This document shows positions 45,802 through 55,976 of a DNA stretch of 64,000 nt, one piece after another. The notes under the pieces were generated by a model, which searched no databases, was not told the origin of the DNA, and saw only the letters and a program-made list of their open reading frames with translations. The position numbers were made by a program, and so were the translations under genes. Numbering within the stretch: the first letter of the stretch is position 1; each line of letters starts with the position of its first letter. Origin of the DNA: Chryseobacterium sp. GVT01B (GTDB lineage: Bacteria > Bacteroidota > Bacteroidia > Flavobacteriales > Weeksellaceae); NCBI RefSeq assembly GCF_019970045.1, contig NZ_JAHXYI010000007.1, positions 62,001 through 126,000 on the forward strand. Direction: 5' to 3'.

Positions 45802-46308
45802 TCACTTAAGAATCAAAATCGGTAATTTATATCTGTCAAACTGACTTATAATAGTAAGCAAATGATTATTATCTACAGGTGTTGTCCAGCCTGTAGTTCT
45901 GTTTTGGAGTCCTAAACTGTTTTTATCAAGAGAAATTTCACTTTCAAAAACTAATACATTGTCGGAGTATACATACATTTTACTTTGTATTGTTGAGACA
46001 TCTGAATTGTTATACCTGAAATTACAATTAAGCAGATCGTGTATCAAAGCTGTATTGTCAGACTTTAAAACTTTCCATTTAGGAATTGTGGGGCTGAGAT
46101 TTTTTCGGTCTTCCTGAGTTAAAGTAATATATACAGCCATATTTTGAGAACTTTTCAGTTCAGGAATATCTTTTAATTTAAATACCTGATCAGGTTTAAA
46201 GTGAATAGATTCAGGATCTTTCACAGCTGTTAAGGCTATGATCATTGGGTTATAGAAAAAATATCCGGTTATTAAGAGAAATAGCGAAAGAATGATTTTT
46301 TTAGTCAT
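45802..46308 (-). CDS. Hypothetical membrane-anchored or secreted protein
   Basis: 168 residues from the ATG at 46308 (MTKKIILSLFLL); the open frame extends to 46359 with two other possible starts. One hydrophobic N-terminal segment, then a soluble beta-rich domain with no recognised family. Convergent with the TPR/AraC gene. Confidence 0.55.
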   Translation of the reverse strand: MTKKIILSLFLLITGYFFYNPMIIALTAVKDPESIHFKPDQVFKLKDIPELKSSQNMAVYITLTQEDRKNLSPTIPKWKVLKSDNTALIHDLLNCNFRYNNSDVSTIQSKMYVYSDNVLVFESEISLDKNSLGLQNRTTGWTTPVDNNHLLTIISQFDRYKLPILILK

Positions 46309-46531
46309 ATCATTAATCATAATTATTAGCCTGGTGAATGTAATAAAAAAGCAGAACAACTTTTAAAAATATTTACATAAATTCCCACTCTTATTTTCTT
46401 AAAAAGAGACATTTTATACTTTTAAATTTCCTATGCACAACATTAAACATTTGTTTAAAAAATCATAAAATACATTTAAAATTCAGTTAACAGCCTTCTT
46501 CCACAGATACCGTTGCTTTGCAAAAAAAGTA

Positions 46532-48283
46532 ATGATGGAAAACAACAACCAATTCAACAGAAGAAGATTTCTTAAAAATTCACTATTGGCAGCCGGAGGG
46601 ATTTTCATTGCCCCTTTAATTGAAAGCTGTAGCGATGATTTCACTGAAAACGGTAATGCTCCTGACGATCTTAAAAACGGAGGATTTGAATCCGGAGTAG
46701 CAAGCTTTGATCCAAGCGCTACGGGAATCATCATCTGGACAAGATATTCTAAGGGTACAGATGCGGAAATTACATGGGAGATCAGTAAAAACAGCAACTT
46801 TTCAGAAGTGGTAAGAAGAGGCCAGGCCAATGCTACTGGAGTGAATGACTTTACGGTAGCCGTAGATGTGCAGAATATCTCTTCCAATACAAAATATTAC
46901 TACAGATTCTATAATATCAAAACTAAAGAAGCAAGTGTAACAGGGGAAACCCTTACTTTGCCTTCAAAATCAGATGCTGTAAATGATGTGAAAATGGCTG
47001 TGGTGTCATGTTCCAATTTTCCTGCAGGACTTTTCAATGTCTATGGGGCGATTGCTAAATCTGAAGCCGATGTAGTGGTACATCTTGGAGATTACATCTA
47101 TGAATATGCTCCGGGACAATATGGAACAAACCCTTATACCAATCAATTAGGAAGAGCCCATCAGCCGGCTAAGGAAATTCTTAACCTCAGCGATTACAGA
47201 GAACGTTACAGACAGTACAGAGGTGACAAAAACCTTCAGCTTCTTCATCAGAAAAAACCATTTATCTGTGTTTGGGATGACCATGAATTTGCCAATGATA
47301 CCTATAAAACCGGAGCAGAAAATCATCAACCGAATGAAGGTGATTTCCAGGTTAGAAAAATGGCAGCTTTCCAAGCGTACAGTGAATATATTCCTCTTAA
47401 AACGGGGAAAGATATGAGAATTTACAGAAGCTTCAACTTCGGAAATGTCGTTTCTCTTTACATGATGGACACGAGGGTGATTGCAAGAGATAAACAAATG
47501 GAATATTCTGATTATCTCGATAATGCTGGAAATTTCAATCAGGTACAATTTAAAACAGACTTTCTGAGTAGCAGCAGAAAACTGATCGGGAACGAACAGA
47601 TGTCATGGCTGGGTTCTCAGATCAATGGAGATACTGCAAAATGGAAAGTACTCGGACAGCAGATTTTAATGACTAAAATGATGGTTCCTGCAGAGCTTCT
47701 GATGTTACTGAATCAGATTTTAGCAGAAATAAAACAACATGGAAGCGCACAGCCGGCCACCATGCAGGCTCTTCAGAATACCATCACACAATTAATTATT
47801 CTTAAGACAAGACACCAACAGCAGGATCCGACATTAACACCACAGGAAATTGCAAGAATCACAACTACTTTGCCGTATAATTTGGATGCGTGGGATGGAT
47901 ATTTCATAGAAAGAGAACAGCTGTATTCCCTTCTTGCAGGGAAAAATGTAGTGGTATTGGCAGGAGATACCCACAATGCGTGGTTAGGAAAGTTAACTGA
48001 TGCTCAAGGCAAATTTATCGGAACCGAACTGGCGTGCAGCTCCGTTTCTTCTCCGGGATTGGAAGGCTATCTGGGAATCACGTCTGATCCTACAAAAGCA
48101 ATAGAACTGGCGCAGGCTTTTTCATTACTGATTGATGATCTTGATTATGCCAATCTCTATAAAAGAGGGTATCTGCATGTGAAATTTACAATGGGAAGTT
48201 CCGTGGCAGAATGGAGATTTGTAGACAATGTCATCTCCGATACGTACAATACAACGACAGAAAAAACACATACGATTTCATAG
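46532..48283 (+). CDS. Alkaline phosphatase D family protein (PhoD-like)
   Basis: 583 residues. Twin-arginine signal (NRRRFLKNSLLAAGG) followed by a lipobox-like IESC, so probably exported folded and lipid-anchored. An N-terminal fibronectin-like domain precedes the PhoD metallophosphatase part (VVSCSNF, VVHLGDYIYEY, CVWDDHEFANDTY, VVLAGDTHNAW). Hydrolyses phosphodiesters or monoesters at the cell envelope. ATG at 46532 or 46535. Confidence 0.9.
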   Translation: MMENNNQFNRRRFLKNSLLAAGGIFIAPLIESCSDDFTENGNAPDDLKNGGFESGVASFDPSATGIIIWTRYSKGTDAEITWEISKNSNFSEVVRRGQANATGVNDFTVAVDVQNISSNTKYYYRFYNIKTKEASVTGETLTLPSKSDAVNDVKMAVVSCSNFPAGLFNVYGAIAKSEADVVVHLGDYIYEYAPGQYGTNPYTNQLGRAHQPAKEILNLSDYRERYRQYRGDKNLQLLHQKKPFICVWDDHEFANDTYKTGAENHQPNEGDFQVRKMAAFQAYSEYIPLKTGKDMRIYRSFNFGNVVSLYMMDTRVIARDKQMEYSDYLDNAGNFNQVQFKTDFLSSSRKLIGNEQMSWLGSQINGDTAKWKVLGQQILMTKMMVPAELLMLLNQILAEIKQHGSAQPATMQALQNTITQLIILKTRHQQQDPTLTPQEIARITTTLPYNLDAWDGYFIEREQLYSLLAGKNVVVLAGDTHNAWLGKLTDAQGKFIGTELACSSVSSPGLEGYLGITSDPTKAIELAQAFSLLIDDLDYANLYKRGYLHVKFTMGSSVAEWRFVDNVISDTYNTTTEKTHTIS

Positions 48284-48382
48284 TTTCAATTTAATTATAT
48301 CTTATTTTCAATTTAGTAAAAAGAGTCATGGTGTGCCACTATGGCTCTTTTATGGTATTTACTTTTTTCGTATCTTGAACAG

Positions 48383-49099
48383 ATGCAAGAGGATGTAAGA
48401 AAAGATTTTTTGCCGTTAGTTTCTAAATCATGGAGGTTCATGACCTGGCTGACCCGAACGTCGGCTGCACTTTTATTACTGGTGATGTCTTTAGTGTTAT
48501 TGATATTGCCTGTTATGATTTGTAAAAATGTTACAATACTTGTTGTAGTATCAATATTGTACTATCCGGCCTTAGGTTTTGGTTTGTACCGTTTTATTCT
48601 TTACCAGAAGACAGTCAGAAACAGAGAAGTTAAAAAGATTATAGTTGATGATAAGGGAGTTCATTACGAAAGAAAAAATGGTACAACAGACCATATTCTT
48701 TACGATGATCTGGAAAAATATAACCTTGCAGATGAATATGATGTAGATCTTAGCCCCCGAAATAAAATCTATGTATTAAAAGTAAAACACAATGACTCTG
48801 TAATAAATATAGATTTTGATGGAGTGGACGCAGGTTACAGCAGCTATATTGTCAATCTCAATGCTTTACGGAGAAAATATATTCAGGGAATTGTTTACTT
48901 CAGACCGGATTTGCGTATAAATCCTTCCGTTTATACTGCATACAATATCAATCCTGTAGATTTTACATTTGATAAAAAGGAATATTGGACAGTATTTGCG
49001 AAGACTTTAGCTGTATTAATCCTGCTAGGTTCAATATTGGGATGTATTATGCTTGGACTTGTTAAATGGCTTTCTAAAGATCAGATTTATTTACACTAA
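48383..49099 (+). CDS. Hypothetical membrane protein
   Basis: 238 residues from the ATG at 48383 (MQEDVRKDF), the better start since the open frame back to 48341 adds only a short odd extension. Two close helices (about 28-75), a soluble middle, and a C-terminal helix (about 200-225). No family recognised. Starts about 100 bp after phoD. Confidence 0.55.
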   Translation: MQEDVRKDFLPLVSKSWRFMTWLTRTSAALLLLVMSLVLLILPVMICKNVTILVVVSILYYPALGFGLYRFILYQKTVRNREVKKIIVDDKGVHYERKNGTTDHILYDDLEKYNLADEYDVDLSPRNKIYVLKVKHNDSVINIDFDGVDAGYSSYIVNLNALRRKYIQGIVYFRPDLRINPSVYTAYNINPVDFTFDKKEYWTVFAKTLAVLILLGSILGCIMLGLVKWLSKDQIYLH

Positions 49100-49232
49100 A
49101 CATCATCCGGCAAAAATTTCACAGTCTATTAAATTTATTCTCACTTCTCAAAATCTTATGCTTATATTTATTTTTCTTTTAAATTTTGTTATTTGGTAAA
49201 CAGAGACATGATTTAAAATTAATTGAAAAGCA

Positions 49233-50813
49233 ATGGTGGAAAATTTTATTTATTACTTAGGACTGGTCCTTGTCATTATCGGGGCCATTATGCTGGCCAA
49301 TCGGCTGAAAGTAGCCTATCCTATCATACTGGTTATCGCAGGACTTCTTATCAGTTTTATCCCTGGACTGCCGGTGTTAAAAATTGATCCCGAACTGATT
49401 TTTATTATTTTCCTGCCTCCGCTTTTATATGAAGCAGCCTTCGCCGTTTCATGGAAGGAAATATGGAAAATGAGGCGAATCATTACCAGTTTTGCCTTCA
49501 TTGTGGTTTTTCTTACCGCAATAACTGTTGCTTTTGTAGCAAATTCATACATTCCCGGATTTTCATTGGCATTAGGCTTTGTATTGGGCGGAATTGTATC
49601 GCCACCGGATGCTGTGAGTGCCGGAGCTATTTTAAAATTTGTAAAAGTTCCTAAAAATCTATCAACCGTTTTAGAAGGGGAAAGCCTGTTCAATGATGCT
49701 TCTTCGTTGATCATTTTTAGGTTTGCAATGGTAGCGGTGGCTACAGGACAGTTTATATGGCAGGATGCGGCCACTAGTTTTGGATGGATGGTCTTCGGAG
49801 GTCTGGGAATTGGAGTCATATTAGCTTTTGTATTCCTTAAAATTGAAAAAATATTCCCTACCGATGTTAATATGGATGCTATCCTTAGCCTGGTAGCTCC
49901 TTATGTGATGTACATTGCCGCGGAAGAAGTTCATTCTTCGGGAGTATTGGCTGTAGTGAGCGGAGGATTATTCCTTTCCGTAAGAAGACATGAAATTTTC
50001 AGAACTTCACAATCCAGGTTAAAAGGTTCCAATGTCTGGGAAAGTTTTGTATTTCTGATCAATGGAATCGTATTCTTACTCATCGGATTGGATCTTCCGG
50101 AAATTATGGTAGGTTTAAACAAAGAAGGAATAAGTCTATCCGATGCTGTCGGTTATGGACTGTTGATTACAGTTGTACTGATTATTGTTCGTTTGCTTTC
50201 TTCTTTCGGTGCCGTTTTTGTAACATTGATTATGAGAAACTTTATTAATGTAGCCGATAGAAACCCCGGAATGAAAGCTCCAATACTGATGGGCTGGACG
50301 GGAATGCGCGGAGTGGTTTCTCTTGCAGCGGCATTATCTATTCCGGTAGTGATGGAAAACGGGCAGCCTTTCCCACATCGTGATCTTATTCTCTTCATTA
50401 CTTTTATTGTAATTCTTGCCACTTTGATTGTCCAGGGGCTTACATTACCTGCTTTGATCAAAAAACTCAATTTATCTGATGCCGGAGGAGGATATTTGTC
50501 TGAGGAAGAATCTGAACATTTTCTGAGAAGGGAAATGCGCAGGATAGCTTTTAAATATCTGGATGAAAATTATAAAGAAAGAAGAAGCGAAAATGAATAT
50601 TTTAGCAAACTCATGGATCGTTGGGAACAGGAGGATAAAGAAGATTCCATTCATAAGATGTCAGAAGAAGCTAAAGCAATCTATTTTGAAACCCTCGAAC
50701 AGCAAAGAATCTGGCTGCGGGAGGAAAACAGGCGCAACCCGAATATTGACGAAGAATATATAAGACATTATCTAACAAGACTGGACCTTGAAGAAGAAAG
50801 GCTCAGAATGTAA
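49233..50813 (+). CDS. Na+/H+ antiporter (CPA1 family)
   Basis: 526 residues, about 12 helices, with the CPA1 signatures FIIFLPPLLYEAAF, GGIVSPPDAVSAGAIL and GESLFNDASSLI, and MGWTGMRGVVSLAAAL. A cytosolic charged C-terminal tail of about 100 residues. Exchanges monovalent cations for protons. Followed 12 bp later by the hydrolase gene. Confidence 0.93.
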   Translation: MVENFIYYLGLVLVIIGAIMLANRLKVAYPIILVIAGLLISFIPGLPVLKIDPELIFIIFLPPLLYEAAFAVSWKEIWKMRRIITSFAFIVVFLTAITVAFVANSYIPGFSLALGFVLGGIVSPPDAVSAGAILKFVKVPKNLSTVLEGESLFNDASSLIIFRFAMVAVATGQFIWQDAATSFGWMVFGGLGIGVILAFVFLKIEKIFPTDVNMDAILSLVAPYVMYIAAEEVHSSGVLAVVSGGLFLSVRRHEIFRTSQSRLKGSNVWESFVFLINGIVFLLIGLDLPEIMVGLNKEGISLSDAVGYGLLITVVLIIVRLLSSFGAVFVTLIMRNFINVADRNPGMKAPILMGWTGMRGVVSLAAALSIPVVMENGQPFPHRDLILFITFIVILATLIVQGLTLPALIKKLNLSDAGGGYLSEEESEHFLRREMRRIAFKYLDENYKERRSENEYFSKLMDRWEQEDKEDSIHKMSEEAKAIYFETLEQQRIWLREENRRNPNIDEEYIRHYLTRLDLEEERLRM

Positions 50814-50825
50814 AAAATAAAGGGA

Positions 50826-51875
50826 ATGAAAAATTTAAAAAAACAGCTCGGGCAATTTCCCGATGAAAAAAGAAAAGAATATTTTAATACACTTCCCAAT
50901 TATCTTAATGGGAGATTTCAGAATATATTGACAACACCTTCTTTACTGGAAGGAGAAAGTATGACCAAAGTACTTTTCCATACTTTGTGTAAGGTGGAAA
51001 ATACTTCGCCAAAAACGGCACTCCCATTTGTAATAACAGATCTAAAGAACCTTCATCCGGAAGAAAATGTTTTGGTATGGTTCGGGCACAGTTCCTATTT
51101 CATACAGGTAGATGGCAAAAAATTTCTGATAGATCCCGTTTTCAGCGGAAATGCTTCCCCAATGCCGGGTTCGATAAAAGCTTTTCAGGGAGCAGATTAT
51201 TATAAACCGGAACACATGCCGGAGATTGACTTTCTGCTTATCTCACATGACCATTGGGATCATCTCGATTATAAAACCGTTCAGGAATTAAAAGATAAAG
51301 TTGGTAAAGTCATTTGTGGTTTGGGTACGGGCCAGCATTTCGAATACTGGGGCTGGGATTTTGACAAAATTATCGAAAAAAACTGGTGGGAAAGTATAGA
51401 CATCGCGGAAGGTTTCAGAATTACGCTTACCCCTGCAAGACACTTTTCAGGAAGATTACTGAACCGTAATATCTCACTCTGGATTTCCTTTGTTTTAAAA
51501 ACACCTACGAAAAAACTATTTTTGGGCGGAGACAGCGGTTATGGAAATCATTTTACAGAAATTGGAGATAAATATGGCCCGTTTGATCTGGCCATTATGG
51601 AAAACGGACAGTATAACGAAAAGTGGCCTTACATTCACACTTTGCCGGATCAGCTCATCACAGAAATAAAAGAATTGAAAGCCAATAATTTTATTCCTGT
51701 CCACAATTCCAAATTTAAGCTGGCTCAGCACGCATGGTATGAACCTTTAGAACTGGCCTCAAAAAATGCAGAAGAAAATAATATCCCCATTACCCTTCCC
51801 ATGATTGGTGAAAAAGTAGACCTGAACCAATTGGGAACCATAACCTGGAAAAAATGGTGGGAGGACTGTTGGTAA
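50826..51875 (+). CDS. Metallo-beta-lactamase-fold hydrolase (NAPE-PLD-like)
   Basis: 349 residues. VWFGHSSYFIQVDGKKFLIDP, LLISHDHWDHLDYKT (metal ligands), LTPARHFSGR, FLGGDSGYGNHF and FIPVHNSKF line up with the UlaG/NAPE-PLD branch. Cytosolic; substrate unknown. Directly downstream of the antiporter, probably the same operon. Confidence 0.88.
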   Translation: MKNLKKQLGQFPDEKRKEYFNTLPNYLNGRFQNILTTPSLLEGESMTKVLFHTLCKVENTSPKTALPFVITDLKNLHPEENVLVWFGHSSYFIQVDGKKFLIDPVFSGNASPMPGSIKAFQGADYYKPEHMPEIDFLLISHDHWDHLDYKTVQELKDKVGKVICGLGTGQHFEYWGWDFDKIIEKNWWESIDIAEGFRITLTPARHFSGRLLNRNISLWISFVLKTPTKKLFLGGDSGYGNHFTEIGDKYGPFDLAIMENGQYNEKWPYIHTLPDQLITEIKELKANNFIPVHNSKFKLAQHAWYEPLELASKNAEENNIPITLPMIGEKVDLNQLGTITWKKWWEDCW

Positions 51876-51904
51876 TGCATACATTCCTTTTAGTTTAAAT
51901 ATAA

Positions 51905-51930
51905 AAACCTGCCCATTACTGAGCAGGTTT
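51905..51930 (+). terminator. Terminator after the hydrolase gene
   Basis: AAACCTGC / GCAGGTTT stem, 10-nt loop, T-rich end. Serves the plus-strand operon and may also serve the convergent lipoprotein gene. Confidence 0.7.
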
Positions 51931-51956
51931 CTTCCCTCTTATCAAAAAAGTAATCA

Positions 51957-52796
51957 CTACAAAGGTTCCTTATGGTTAACCTTCGTATGAATGATGTCGT
52001 AAAATACAGCTGGTGTATTGGTATCAGGAGTAATTCTGTAAGTGAACGTTGTTTCATTCAGAACCAGAATATCCACAACACGTGTAAAAGTTGGAGTGGT
52101 AAGAGTTCTCTTCTTCCCGTCAGGAGAAATAGACCATGTACCTTCCGATCTCAATACATCATTTAATCCGAAAATTTTAAAAGTTCCGTTAGCTTTGAAG
52201 TAAGAATATCCTACGAATCCGGCAACACTGGCATCATTTAATGCAACATTATTTCCGCTTTTATCCTTCGCACCGGTTGTTTCCCATGGAGTAGAAGCTA
52301 ATGTAAGCTGTCCGTTGGTGGGTTCCATATGAGAAGTTCTTGTGTGGATGATGTCATAATACACAGAAGGATCACCTGAATTAGGACGGATTCTGTACGT
52401 GAATTCATTTTTGTTCAAAACAAGAATCTCAACATCACGGGTGAAAATAGCAGTTCCATCGGGGTTCAATGCGGCAATTGTTCTTGTTTTTCCCTGAGCA
52501 TCTACAGACCATGTTCCCATAGATCTCAATACATCAGTCAGATTATAGATGGCAAACTTTCCGTCTGCCTTGAAGTAAGCAAAACCTACATATCCGGCCA
52601 CGCTGGCATCTGTAAGTGCTACACTATTTCCGTTTTTATCTTTAGCTCCGGTAGTTTCCCATGGAGTAGATGAAAGTACCTGTGAGGGAGTCTGCTGTTC
52701 AATAATAATTTCATTGTCATCACTTGAACATGCAACGAAAGATGCTGACAACAGTGCCGCTACAGACAGATAACATAATTTTTTCAGTGTATTCAT
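51957..52796 (-). CDS. Lipoprotein with two DUF4822 repeats
   Basis: 279 residues. Lipoprotein signal (LLSASFVACSSDD). Two copies of the same domain of about 110 residues, each starting TPWETTGAKDK, with DASVAGYVG/DASVAGFVG, FKADGKFAIYNLTDVLRS and a later FTYRI-P segment. The copies are very alike, indicating recent duplication. Outer-membrane anchored; function unknown. Confidence 0.88.
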   Translation of the reverse strand: MNTLKKLCYLSVAALLSASFVACSSDDNEIIIEQQTPSQVLSSTPWETTGAKDKNGNSVALTDASVAGYVGFAYFKADGKFAIYNLTDVLRSMGTWSVDAQGKTRTIAALNPDGTAIFTRDVEILVLNKNEFTYRIRPNSGDPSVYYDIIHTRTSHMEPTNGQLTLASTPWETTGAKDKSGNNVALNDASVAGFVGYSYFKANGTFKIFGLNDVLRSEGTWSISPDGKKRTLTTPTFTRVVDILVLNETTFTYRITPDTNTPAVFYDIIHTKVNHKEPL

Positions 52797-52967
52797 AAGG
52801 GTATTTTTTAAGTCTTTGCAAACTTATTTCTAATAAATATCAAAACGTTGTACAGAATATCTCTTTTGTTGTAGAAAACATAACAGATCATGAATTGAGG
52901 TAAAGGAAATAATGTTAATATTGAATTCTGTTCAAGATATCAATATTGGCAAACATTACTATTGATA

Positions 52968-53030
52968 GGGGGAATTCCCCTCTTTTGGAGGGGTGGCGAA
53001 AATTCAAAGAATTTTTGACGGGGTGGTTTT
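52968..53030. repeat. Intergenic palindromic repeat (Flavobacteriia REP-like)
   Basis: Contains GGGGGAATTCCCCTC, CTTTTGGAGGGGTGG and GACGGGGTGG separated by an AT-rich arm (AATTCAAAGAATTTTT). The CCCCTC...GAGGGG stem and the repeated GGGGTGG match a repeat type widely scattered in Flavobacteriia genomes (from memory). Confidence 0.6.
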
Positions 53031-53093
53031 AATATTCCTGGATAAAAACATATTTTTTACCCTAAAAATTCACCAAAAATTCTATTTTTGAGT

Positions 53094-53807
53094 ATGAATA
53101 ACAGAAACCGCGGAAAAAACACGGGCGATGATACCTTGTTTGGTTCAGAGAAACAGATCAGTAAACTGAAACTGGCTGTTGAGGATATGCGGTATCTTCT
53201 GACCAGAGAGTACCCGGAAAAAGCGACTTCAGACCTTGTTGGTAACCGATATAGATTGAAAACCCGCCAACTACAGGCTTTAAGGGGGGCATCAGCATCA
53301 GATTCCCAACTTTCTAACAGAGAATCGAAACACGTAGAAACTTTAGATTTAAAAGGGCAAACGGTTTACCTTGATGGTTTTAATGTTCTGATTTTATTGG
53401 AAAGTCTGCTTTCCGAAGCATATATATTTGAAGGATTGGATGGCTGTTTCAGAGACCTTTCCGGAGTTCATGGAACCTATAAAAGAGTCAATCAGACGGT
53501 AAGAGCGGTAGAATTGACGGCTGCTTTTTACAAGAAAAATCAGATTCAGAAGCTTGTCTGGATATTTGACAAGCCGGTTTCCAACAGCGGACGAATTAAA
53601 CAGATTATTCTTGAATTTGCAGAACAACACCAACTCAACTGGGAAGCTGATCTGCAGTTTAGTCCGGATAAATTTCTGGCTGAAAGTTCAGAAATTATTA
53701 TTTCTTCTGATGCCTGGATTCTTGATCACTGTAAAAAATGGTTTAATCTGATTGGTTATCTGATTCACGAAGAAAATCTTTCTGTTAATCTCATCAAAAC
53801 GAAGTAA
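53094..53807 (+). CDS. DUF434 protein with PIN/NYN-like nuclease domain
   Basis: 237 residues from the ATG at 53094; the two-codon upstream extension uses TTG. N-terminal DUF434 (residues about 20-85). The C-terminal half has acidic residues at fold positions of PIN/NYN nucleases: VYLDGFNVLI (Asp94), WIFDKPVSNSG (Asp159), IISSDAWILD (Asp206, Asp211). An RNase role is therefore likely but not proven. Two bp upstream of an unknown gene, and close to a zinc-ribbon SDR and the tRNA-like array. Confidence 0.78.
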   Translation: MNNRNRGKNTGDDTLFGSEKQISKLKLAVEDMRYLLTREYPEKATSDLVGNRYRLKTRQLQALRGASASDSQLSNRESKHVETLDLKGQTVYLDGFNVLILLESLLSEAYIFEGLDGCFRDLSGVHGTYKRVNQTVRAVELTAAFYKKNQIQKLVWIFDKPVSNSGRIKQIILEFAEQHQLNWEADLQFSPDKFLAESSEIIISSDAWILDHCKKWFNLIGYLIHEENLSVNLIKTK

Positions 53808-53809
53808 GT

Positions 53810-54460
53810 ATGAATTTGTTTCAACCTTACATTCCTCTGTTTTCAGAAACATGGAAAAGCACATATAAAGCTGTTTTAGCAGAAGAACATCTGGAAGCTC
53901 TGGGGGAAAATATTAGTAGATTTAAGCAAAATAATTTAGAGTTACACCTTCCTTATTTTAATGAAGAAATAATCATTGACAGGAAAGAAAGCTTTGAAAA
54001 ATTTATCACCATTATTGAAAGTAACAATTCAGATGAGGTGAAAACACAACTTTTAGAAACAATTCCTTTTGAACATTGGCTGAATATCTTAGGACAAAGA
54101 TTAACCTCAGCAAGCATTCGTGATGAAAATGGGATTCCACCCTTGAAAACAACGCTGATCAATGCATGTCAGGAACCTTTCAATAGTGAAATTACCATTG
54201 CACAGAGAGCCTGGGAAAAACATATTGGAAGAATGGATGACGACTTTTGGGGAGAAATCAAAGGAAACAATCAAGAGAAACAGGAAAAAGTAATGGCGAA
54301 AATCCTTGATATCCTTGACAACAGAACCTGGTGGAATGTTTTCTTCCATTACAAACACAAACTGGTTTTTGAAGTCAGAGAAAAAGATGGCCACGGAATC
54401 CGCTGGAGCCATGGAGGAACAAAGTTAATCGGCTTTCTGGAAAAATTTCTTAACGAATAA
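53810..54460 (+). CDS. Conserved hypothetical protein paired with the DUF434 gene
   Basis: 216 residues, no signal or membrane segment, not recognised. The C-terminal end has conserved-looking clusters (NRTWWNVFFHYKHKLVFEVREK, HGIRWSHGG). Starts 2 bp after the DUF434 stop, so the two probably act together. Confidence 0.6.
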   Translation: MNLFQPYIPLFSETWKSTYKAVLAEEHLEALGENISRFKQNNLELHLPYFNEEIIIDRKESFEKFITIIESNNSDEVKTQLLETIPFEHWLNILGQRLTSASIRDENGIPPLKTTLINACQEPFNSEITIAQRAWEKHIGRMDDDFWGEIKGNNQEKQEKVMAKILDILDNRTWWNVFFHYKHKLVFEVREKDGHGIRWSHGGTKLIGFLEKFLNE

Positions 54461-54575
54461 ATCTGTACCAACTACGGGAAAATAAAAAATCTCAGATTAT
54501 AGTAAGCGTTCACCTATATTTTTAGTCTTTTTTCATTCTTTTTTTATTGCGTAAAAACATTGCGCAGAATACTTA

Positions 54576-54583
54576 TAGTTTTG
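54576..54583 (+). promoter_or_regulatory. -7 box upstream of the zinc-ribbon SDR
   Basis: TAGTTTTG, exact TAnnTTTG, 20 bp before the ATG at 54603. It suggests the SDR plus downstream tRNA-like genes have their own promoter. Confidence 0.5.
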
Positions 54584-54602
54584 CAGACATAAATCAGAAG
54601 CT

Positions 54603-55967
54603 ATGAATCAATCAGACCAAAGATTTTCAACCGAAGAATGGGAAACATGTCTCAAGGTTTTGAATGCCTTGAAAGAAAACCCTTTCCTGAATCCTGATAA
54701 TAAAATATTTTCAGGGCTGATTACAAAAATTCATAAAAGTGCCAAAAAACAAAGCCGTCATGGGAATTATTCAGAAATGAAATCTCATGACCTGGCGGTG
54801 AATTCTGCCTCTGTATTGATGCAGAAGGCATTGGCAGGCGTTTCTGATTTTTATGATGATGAAAAAGAAGAAGTACAACTTACAAAACTTCAGATTCCCA
54901 AAAACTGCTACTGCTGTAACCAGAGTTATCAGTATGCACATTCTTTTTATTCCAGATTATGTCCTGTCTGTGCTGAAGAAAACTATGAAAAACGTTTTGA
55001 AACGGCAGATCTTACAGGAAGAAACGTAATCCTTACAGGAGGAAGAGTGAAGGTAGGTTTTGCCACCGCATTGAAAGTATTGAGAAATGGGGCCAATTTG
55101 GTTTTGACAACCCGTTTTCCGGCACTGGCGATGGAATTGATGCAGCAGGAAGCAGATTATGACAACTGGAAAGACAGATTGTGGATTTACGGTCTGGATT
55201 TAAGAAATCTAAAAGCTATTCAGGATTTTATCAATTTTTATAAATTCAATTTTGATACGCTGGATATCCTGATCAATAATGCTGCCCAGACCATAAAATA
55301 TCCCGATGAATATTATCTTCCGATTATAAAACGTGAAAAAGAAAAACTTGTAGAATTTAAAAATATTCAGACTCTGATTCCGAATCAGACAGAAATTTCA
55401 AGCGAAACAGCAAAACTGGAATATGCCCAAAATGAAGAAACTCAGGTAGCACTTACCCGTTTTGGACAGCCTGTGGATAACAGAGACAAAACCAGCTGGA
55501 ATTCTACTTTGGAGGAAGTTTCCATGTATGAATTGGTGGAAGTAAATCTCATCAATCATATAGCGCCTTACTTCCTGATCAAAGAACTGAAACCATTGAT
55601 GAGAAATTCAGCATTTAAAGAAAAATTCATCATCAATGTAACCTCATCAGAAGGAATTTTCAGCTATGGAAATAAAACGGTTTTTCACCCGCATACCAAT
55701 ATGACAAAGGCTGCTCTGAATATGATGACATTGACGTCTGCAAAAGAATTTGAAAATGATCAGATCTATATGAGTGCTGTAGACGTAGGATGGATTTCTA
55801 CAGGAGCGAAAGAAAGTCTCAGAAAAAAGCAGTTTGAAATGGGGTACATTCCGCCGCTGGATTCAGTAGATGGAGCAGCGAGAATTCTACATCCCGTGAT
55901 AGAAGGAATAAAAGGAAATCACTTCAGTGGAATTTTATTGAAAAATTATAAAGTTCATACCTGGTAA
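54603..55967 (+). CDS. SDR-fold protein with N-terminal zinc ribbon, lacking the catalytic Tyr
   Basis: 454 residues. Residues 1-95 helical; a four-Cys cluster (C102xxC105, C120xxC123) likely binds zinc; the rest is a short-chain dehydrogenase fold with the nucleotide loop LTGGRVKVG (144-152), NNAAQ (225-229) and Ser348/349. At the YxxxK position the sequence is TNMTK (365-369), so the Tyr is replaced by Thr while Lys369 is kept. The protein probably binds NAD(P) but may not be a normal oxidoreductase. The first tRNA-like gene begins 9 bp after its stop. Confidence 0.78.
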   Translation: MNQSDQRFSTEEWETCLKVLNALKENPFLNPDNKIFSGLITKIHKSAKKQSRHGNYSEMKSHDLAVNSASVLMQKALAGVSDFYDDEKEEVQLTKLQIPKNCYCCNQSYQYAHSFYSRLCPVCAEENYEKRFETADLTGRNVILTGGRVKVGFATALKVLRNGANLVLTTRFPALAMELMQQEADYDNWKDRLWIYGLDLRNLKAIQDFINFYKFNFDTLDILINNAAQTIKYPDEYYLPIIKREKEKLVEFKNIQTLIPNQTEISSETAKLEYAQNEETQVALTRFGQPVDNRDKTSWNSTLEEVSMYELVEVNLINHIAPYFLIKELKPLMRNSAFKEKFIINVTSSEGIFSYGNKTVFHPHTNMTKAALNMMTLTSAKEFENDQIYMSAVDVGWISTGAKESLRKKQFEMGYIPPLDSVDGAARILHPVIEGIKGNHFSGILLKNYKVHTW

Positions 55968-55976
55968 AATCCATAC

